DNA of 64,000 nt from the NCBI GenBank assembly GCA_003255065.1, contig QAOA01007267.1, positions 86,303 through 150,302 of the forward strand, read 5' to 3'. The notes under the pieces are model-generated. The model did not search any database and was not told where the DNA came from. It saw nothing but the letters and a program-made list of their open reading frames with translations. Position 1 is the first letter of the stretch; every line of letters starts with the position of its first letter. Below, one piece after another: positions 57,516-64,000 of this stretch. The DNA comes from Cercis canadensis. Taxonomy: Eukaryota; Streptophyta; Magnoliopsida; Fabales; Fabaceae. The position numbers and the translations under genes are program-made.

Positions 57516-59574
57516 ATGCAGCGCCACTCTAGCTCCACCTTCTTTTTGAACTTGTGCTTTAGCTTAGCATTGCAAGTTCTGGTCGTATGCGGACAGGGGC
57601 AGCTTCAGAATCATGGTCTCGACCTACATTGGCACCCCGGCATGGCCACCTGGTACGGAGAACCTGAAGGAGACGGTAGCACCGGTAAGTGCCTCCACCG
57701 CAACCACATTATTACTAGATCTTGAGAGACTCGGTGAGTTGACTCAGGCATTAATATGAGCAAGAGAATTTAATTTACTTACATGAGTTTGGAATGAATG
57801 TTACTTGAAGGTGGGGCATGCGGGTACGGTAACTTGGTGGACGTGAAGCCGTTGAGGGCACGGGTAGGTGCAGTGGGTCCGGTACTGTTCAAGAACGGGG
57901 AAGGGTGTGGGGCATGCTACAAGGTGAAGTGCTTGGACAAGAGCATATGCTCGAGGCGAGCCGTGACGGTTATAATCACGGACTATTGCCCAGGCTGCCC
58001 CTCCGACCGAACCCACTTCGACCTCAGTGGTGCCGCATTTGGCCACATGGCTATATCTGGTGAGAACGGTCAACTCAGAGACAAAGGTCAAATCCCAGTC
58101 ATTTACCGCAGGTAACACTCTTTCACTTTCTCTCTTAGTTCCCTCTCTATCTCTGCCAATTTCTAATTTTCAGTGCATGATTTTCATCCAATTTTTAGAA
58201 AAAAAATTATGGATTTTTAAAGAATTTCCCCCTTAATTGCAATAAACTGATAATACATACACAAAATGTCATTTAGATGCTTCTTAATTATTTGATTTGT
58301 TACTTTATTTGGACCGCATCATACAGACTACTATTCAATCAAAGCATTCCAAGCTTTTTTGGATTTTGCCCTTGGAATCTACAACTTGTTTTGACCCCTT
58401 ATTTTGTAGTTCACACACGCTCTTCCTTCTATACCTCTGTGCTTTGACTGTTGATTTGTTGCTTCTTTTTACTTTTGAGTGTGTGTTAAAAAAGATGCAT
58501 TAAAAGCAAATACCCTGTTTGTTTATGTTAGAGATTGATGTCTTCCTTTCATTTTGGATCAATTATATATATATATATATATATATATTTGATTATTTTT
58601 ACTGAATGTGGTTTGTCCTTTGTGATTGTAAATATACAGAACACCGTGTAAATATCCGGGCAAAAACGTAGCCTTCCATGTTAATGAAGGTTCCACAGAA
58701 TATTGGCTGTCACTTTTGGTGGAGTTTGAGGATGGAGATGGAGACATTGCCTCCATGCACATCCAAAAAGTACGTATTTTTACTCTATTCTTAGCTTTTA
58801 TGTATGCAACTTTAGATTTCCCTTTTACTGTGTTTTTCTATATAATATTCCTAAATCTATAAGAAAAAAGATTACGCTGAACTTGTGTTGTTTCAGAGAA
58901 TCAGATGCCTTTACAGCTAACAGTTTCTTAACCTGACATGTATGTTTTATAGCTACAACATACACTTGCTTTTATTAATTAAAGTGCATCAGATAGCATA
59001 TTGCATCTTTAGAAGAGTGCTTCTCGAAAAGTGTTGCAGATTTGACCGAAATAAAACTACCTAAACGTGCACTAAAGCATTATGGTCATTCACATATTCT
59101 ATCAATTAACCCATGTTGGGATTACACAATTCCAAATATTGCGGATGTGTCTGCTTATATCACGTGTCACTGCCCAACACTTGCATCCTTGCAACATCCT
59201 TTTCTCTCCTATTAAATTATATTATCAGTGTCATTCCTAACAGTGCTTATTGGCAGTCAATGTTGTTGATGGTGTTTTTTTCTTGTGTACTTCAATCATC
59301 TTCTGAACTCAAAGCATGTGATAATGGGACCTCTTTTGATATTTACAATATCTTTGTTTTTTTATTTTGGTATTGGCAGGCAGGGTCAAGTGAGTGGCTA
59401 GTGATGAATCATCTGTGGGGTGCAAATTGGAACATTATTGGGGGACCTTTAAGGGGACCGTTTTCTGTGAAGCTAACCACATCTTCAGGAAAAGCTCTAT
59501 CTGCTAGAGATGTGATTCCAGGCAATTGGTCTCCAAAAGCCACTTACACCTCACGCCTAAATTTCTACCATTAG
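57516..59574 (+). CDS. EXPB: Beta-expansin
   Basis: Four exons: 57516-57684, 57811-58111, 58640-58769, 59380-59574; 264 aa, the usual size. A signal peptide (about residues 1-27, ending near VVCGQG) precedes MATWYGEPEGDGSTGGACGY, the double-psi beta-barrel with its cysteines and the catalytic-like HFDLS (from THFDLSGAAFGHMA), and then the C-terminal cellulose-binding domain with YWLSLLVEFEDGDGDI and the W-rich LMNHLWGANWNI-like block. No alpha-type insertion, so it is EXPB. Expansins loosen cell walls non-enzymatically. EXPB1/EXPB3 of Arabidopsis are the likely relatives. The acceptor of exon 4 is the first of two nearby CAGs, fixed by phase. Confidence 0.95.
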
Positions 59575-61185
59575 CATTACCAGGCTTTGCAACTGTACAA
59601 GCACCTCACAAAGGAAGAATATATGCACCTTTTACCTATTTAAAGCTGGCCAAGTCTCATATGATATCGCTAAAGCACTCCTTGTGGGCTTCCAACTTTG
59701 TTTCCCTTTTGTTTCTATATATCAGTTTTCTTTTCCTTTCCCCTGTTTTTTTATAAGAAAAGTAGCCGTTGGAGTGCACAAGGGCACCTATGGTTCTTTG
59801 CTTTTCTTATTTCTCTTCCCCTTTTGCTTTTGTAGTGTTACTGTTAGTGAGTAACTGTAACTGTTGCTAGATGTTTGTAGCCCTCTCCAAAGTGGAGAGA
59901 GAGCGTTGCGGTAGTATCTTTATGGAGTTTATGTGTGTAATGGGCCCATTGGGTTTTTAATGAAATTAGACCGTTGGATGTGATGGACTTGTCATGTTGA
60001 TCTAGGGACAAACCCTGCATTGTGGGTCCTTAAGTACTCCTTCTAGCTAGTTTGCTTTGATTGCTTCAATTAAATTCCATTTGAAGATAGAGGCACCTAA
60101 TCTAAGTTATCTAACCATCATAGCCATTATATAAGCTGGGGTGGTTCCAACATCCAACCAACTGAACCAACCTGGAGAGAAAGTAATTAACACATGGTGA
60201 TGACTGTGATTGATTCAATGTCATATCTTCAAATTTGGTAAATGGATTGCTTGCATATAGGTTACGTGGTTCCTTCAAATACCAAAGCCATAAACAATGT
60301 GGAAAGATATTGGCATGGGATTCCCTAGCAAGTAGCAAGATTAGCAGCAAAGCAAGGACAAAACAAAGAAAACGGAAGAATAGGGAATCCTATGCAGTAT
60401 GCACATACGGTGGCTATAGACAATTAGTTGATGAATTTATGACTCTTGTCCTTGAGTTCTATGAGTTTGGGGGACTCTATGGATTGTGAATGAGTACATT
60501 ATGATGCTGAGGCTTAGAGGTATTGACCACATGAAGAAGCACATGGAAAGTGTTTGAAACTTGTCCCAAAGCAGAAGCAGGTTGGTGTGGGTAGTGAATG
60601 GTGAATGGTGAATGGTGAATGGTGACACAAGAAGACTGTGACCTGTGACTACCACAATTGGGAAGGGGTGAGAGTGGTGGTCATGCTTGGATTCTGGCTC
60701 ATTCCTAAGTGACTCTTTGCTCTCACATGCGGAAATCATATTGGGGTGCTTCTCCAAGATATAGCGTATCTTCCATTGCCCCCACCGTAGTATCTAACTC
60801 CACTTTATGTTTGTGAGTTTTTTATTTTTTATTTTAGTCCATACATTTCGCTTATTCAAACAAGGGTGAGAAAAAGTCTTCTTAATCTCTTCATTCCCTT
60901 TCTTGTGTGATTCTCTTTTTCTTCCCTTCCAACTCTCAAACAAACCTTAGTTCCCCACAAAAAAAAAAAAAAATCAGGGTCTGTTTAAGGAAAATCTTGC
61001 TATATGATGAACACTTAATCATGGCTTTTATTTTATTCATAAGAAGAAAAGCAAAAGCAGAACAAGATAGAAACAATGTACCCAAAAAGAAGGAAAAAGA
61101 TAAAAGCATGATATACAGAACAAAATAATGCAACATAATGATTTGATCATCACGTTTCAGCTTGTGAATGTGGTAAACTGGTAGT
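59575..61185. other. Intergenic between the expansin genes
   Basis: EXPB 3' UTR at the start, then no gene. A four-copy GTGAATG heptamer repeat lies at 60594-60621 and a poly-A run at 60959-60972. Confidence 0.55.
60594..60621 (+). repeat. Heptamer microsatellite (GTGAATG)4
   Basis: Four exact tandem copies of GTGAATG followed by GTGAC. Confidence 0.9.
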
Positions 61186-61455
61186 TGACGATGCTGCGTT
61201 GAGCTTAAAGTCAAGGAGGTATTGAGGGGTCGAGCTTAGATATCTAAGCTTCAAAGCTTAAGTTAGATGGGTCCAAACTTGAAAATGTAATAAATGAGAA
61301 GAGAGTCATAATCCTTTATACCTATAACAGAGGGTTATTTATAGGGAAGGATTGGAAGATATAATGGTAATGTGCAAATGTGTACTTTATTGGTTTGGGC
61401 CCTTAACTGAATGGGCCACTAGTCATAATGGGCCAAAAAATTATGGGTATTTACA
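61186..61455 (-). mobile_element. Candidate short solo LTR (TRIM-like)
   Basis: 270 bp read on the minus strand as TGTAAATACCC...GCATCGTCA, flanked by the 5-bp direct repeat GTAGT (61181-61185 and 61456-61460). A minus-strand CCCTATAAATAACCC (TATA near 61337-61343) fits an LTR promoter. No internal coding part is present. The end structure TG...CA and the target repeat are seen; the assignment to LTR elements is inference. Confidence 0.45.
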
Positions 61456-62421
61456 GTAGTAGACTCCAAACAATTTAACCCAATAGGCTCAACAAATTTG
61501 AACATTTCGGCCTGTCCCCTGTTCACAAGGATATTCAAACTAGGCCCACTTGTTTTTGTCATAAGTTGATGAAGACAAAAAAATGAAATATTAGAAGAGT
61601 TAATTGACAGTAGCATAATGAGTCAAACACTGTAAAATGTAAATATGGTACCAAACTAACAATATCATCAAACATGTAAATTAAAAATTCCTAATCGTTT
61701 AGTTATCTCTTAGATTTTAATATTTTAAGTCTCTTTCCTATTCTTTATGATTCAACGACAACAACTATAGAAAGAAAATTCAATGTTCTTTCTGGGAAGC
61801 TGTAACGGCCATGGGGATATCAATATGTGTTATAGTCTATTAAAAGAAGAATTTTAGGAAATTCCAGAAAAGAAACAAATAAAATATAAAATCAAGTGTT
61901 TGGAACAAAGTTCCACATTTCCTCTGGAACAAAATGGTTAATAAAGAAACAAAATTTCCTTTGCAGGTCAAAGTTCCACATTAAAGAATCTTGTTTGGAA
62001 CACTAGAGCTTTCCGCTTTCTCTGCCGGCCACCTGTAGAAAGGCTCAAAATTTTCTCTCTCGAATAGCTCCAAATTGCAGGCTCCAAACCCGTGTTTTGG
62101 AGTCTCCATTTCCCGCCTAAAAAGAAGAGACCTTAGAAAAGAAGAAGGAAAGAGAACAAAAGAACGCGCCCCCTTGGAATAGCCAACAAATGACCTTATA
62201 TCTCGGCTTCTTTCGATGTCCCCACAATTTGAAACTCACGCCTTTAGGTGGGGATTGTCAAAGTTTCTATCTTCATCTTTGGCCAGGAGATCAACATCAT
62301 TTGCAGTTAGAAAAAGCATGCTTTTCTTCACTGTTTAGTCCTCTCGCAACCCCACAAATGACAAAAACAGAATATAATTAAAAGTAAAGAAGCTCAATTC
62401 AAAGTGATGATCAGACTCTAA

Positions 62422-63399
62422 ATGCTATTATCTCAGATGGGTGCTCTTCAATCCACACTTCTCTACTTGATTTTGCTACACTCATGCAAGATTGCTGCTA
62501 GCAAGGACGAGGAATGGAGGTCTGCCACTGCAACGTACTCCAGAGAAACAGAGGGGTCTCTCCTTACTGGTACTTTTCTTTCTGCTTCTAGTCCAATTAT
62601 CTAACTATAGGTACAGATAGAATACTCAAAAGTTTTGACAATGTAGCTGTGCATGTGTTGCAGAAGGAGCTTGTGGTTATGGAGACCTTCACAAGGCCAA
62701 CTATGGGAGGCATAGTGCGGGATTAAGCAGCATTTTGTTCAACAAAGGGAGTATTTGTGGGGCTTGCTATGAAATCAGATGTGTAGACCACATCTTGTGG
62801 TGCTTGCTGGGTAGCCCATCTATAGTTGTCACTGCTACAGATTTCTGCCCTCCAAATTATGGACTTTCAGTTGATTATGGGGGATGGTGCAATTTTCCCA
62901 GAGAACATTTTGAGATGTCAGAAGCTGCGTTTGCTGAAATTGCCAAGAGCAAAGCTGATATAGTGCCAGTTCAGTATAGAAGGTACAAAGATTGATTCAA
63001 TGAGGCAGATTAACTAAAGAAGCCATGTTTCTTGATGTTTTAGTGTCCGAATAACTAATGGGGAATTTTTGTTGTTGTGCTCCAATATTATGCAGAGTAA
63101 AGTGTCAAAGAAGTGGGGGCCTGAAATTTACAATGAGTGGAAGTTCTCACTTCTATCAAGTCCTGATTAGCAATGTAGGGTTAGATGGTGAAGTGGTTGC
63201 TGTGAAAGTGAAGGGGCCAAGAACAGGATGGATACCAATGGCAAGGAATTGGGGACAAAACTGGCATTGCAATGCCAACCTTCAACGACAGCCTCTGTCC
63301 TTTGAGGTGACCATCAATGGTGGAAGAACTCTAACATCTTACAATGTTGCCCCAGCAAACTGGCAATTTGGGCAGACATTTGAAGGGAAACAGTTTTAG
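62422..63399 (+). CDS. EXPA: Divergent alpha-expansin
   Basis: Three exons: 62422-62569, 62664-62982, 63096-63399; 256 aa, all phases matching. Signal peptide about residues 1-27 (the second Met of [10 protein letters not shown] is an alternative start). [17 protein letters not shown] opens the barrel domain. The alpha-specific insertion with [11 protein letters not shown] is present, so it is EXPA. The C-terminal domain has [20 protein letters not shown] and ends [13 protein letters not shown]. The barrel motif is HFE instead of HFD, as in a few divergent EXPA groups. The N-terminal part also departs from the usual TFYGG pattern (it reads [10 protein letters not shown]). Predicted wall-loosening protein, possibly with altered activity. 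Confidence 0.92.
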
Positions 63400-64000
63400 C
63401 ATGAGAAGATTAAGTACTTAGATATGAAAGCCAAAATTTTGAAAATTTCTTCCTATCAAACACAGGTTCAGGTCTATGGTAAAAAAATGGTGGCCAAAGG
63501 CTATGATTTCAAGTATAAAGTTGAGCAAAGGGCATCATTACACGATCTCCATCCTTTATAGTCCATTAATGGAAAAGCAGTCATTGATGGAATATGTATC
63601 ACTAGAAAAGAAGTGTCAAGTATAATTAAAGTAGTCATGTGAAGTAAATGACTTTCCGTTTCTTTTCCTTCTAGTACTTCGTTTTTGTTGCATGAGTTAA
63701 ATTTTCTTTCTTTTAATTGTTTTTCTGGGTGCATCCCTCTGCGTTACACGATGAGAAGTAACAAACAGTACCAGGAAAATTAAGGAGGGAAAGAATCTTA
63801 GATGTCTTATCCTATCACGTCCTTCTCAAATTCAATTATACTTCTTAGGATTTAACTCAATTTAAATTCAAATAATAGTAACCATACCAGCGATAAAATG
63901 AGAAGATATTTAGGCAGCATAAGGACATGAGAATGTAAATTCCAACTTCCACTGGGATAATATTGCAGTTCTGCGAGATATCATTAGCTAACTAAACAAA
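63400..64000. other. 3' flank of the alpha-expansin gene, no gene seen
   Basis: AT-rich sequence without recognisable features up to the window end. Confidence 0.6.

Noticed and set aside
1-64000. CRISPR arrays, operons or phage-type systems
   Set aside because: None present; repeats are eukaryotic transposons and microsatellites and genes have spliceosomal introns.

Overview
This is nuclear DNA from a flowering plant, almost certainly a eudicot and probably a rosid. Genes are split by GT-AG introns, spacers are AT-rich and full of small transposons, and the gene content is plant-specific: type 1 lipid-transfer proteins, a LORELEI-like GPI protein, PPR proteins, expansins and a plant tetraspanin. 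I found no prokaryotic, organellar or viral coding region. The species cannot be named from the sequence alone.

Layout. At 1-240 lies the end of a riboflavin synthase gene, followed by a diverged 785-bp tandem duplication. A tandem pair of type 1 nsLTP-like genes (3382-3884 and 5798-6264) is separated and followed by palindromic MITEs. A 71-aa conserved plant protein of unknown role sits at 9517-9909. Next come, on the minus strand, a LORELEI-like GPI-anchored protein gene (13175-14422) and an eight-exon DTW-domain gene (16302-19718). A broken m-type thioredoxin gene (20074-20659) lies head to head with the DTW gene. A 5-kb AT-rich stretch with SINE-like sequence leads to a tail-anchored RING E3 ligase gene of the RMA type (CDS 27932-28714, with a 2.1-kb 5'-UTR intron) and a 770-bp non-autonomous hAT element.

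From 30 to 39.5 kb a two-gene unit on the minus strand, a PPR gene plus an IDA-like signalling-peptide gene, occurs twice. The first copy has collected insertions the second lacks. These are a 2.25-kb Mutator-type element that carries a bZIP34/61-like exon and is itself interrupted by a solo LTR, and a Tourist-like MITE in the peptide-gene promoter. The second half holds a decayed zinc-finger gene, a 42-codon small ORF, a chloroplast-type CPBP (CAAX-like) protease gene divergent from a GNAT acetyltransferase gene, a tRNA-Val(UAC), a tetraspanin gene, and a beta-expansin followed by a divergent alpha-expansin.

The genes do not form one pathway. They are a typical eudicot neighbourhood. From memory, the order riboflavin synthase, LLG, PPR, CAAX protease, tetraspanin, EXPB resembles Arabidopsis At2g20690-At2g20750, while LLG, RMA and EXPB recall At4g28250-At4g28280. 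The window may therefore preserve the arrangement from before those two Arabidopsis blocks lost different genes. I saw no new defence or enzymatic system. The most unusual material is the gene-carrying Mutator element beside the PPR start, the duplicated PPR-peptide unit with atypical IDA-like peptides, and several small or broken genes. Exon coordinates come from reading splice sites and checking that reading phase and protein family agree across each junction; no transcript data were available.
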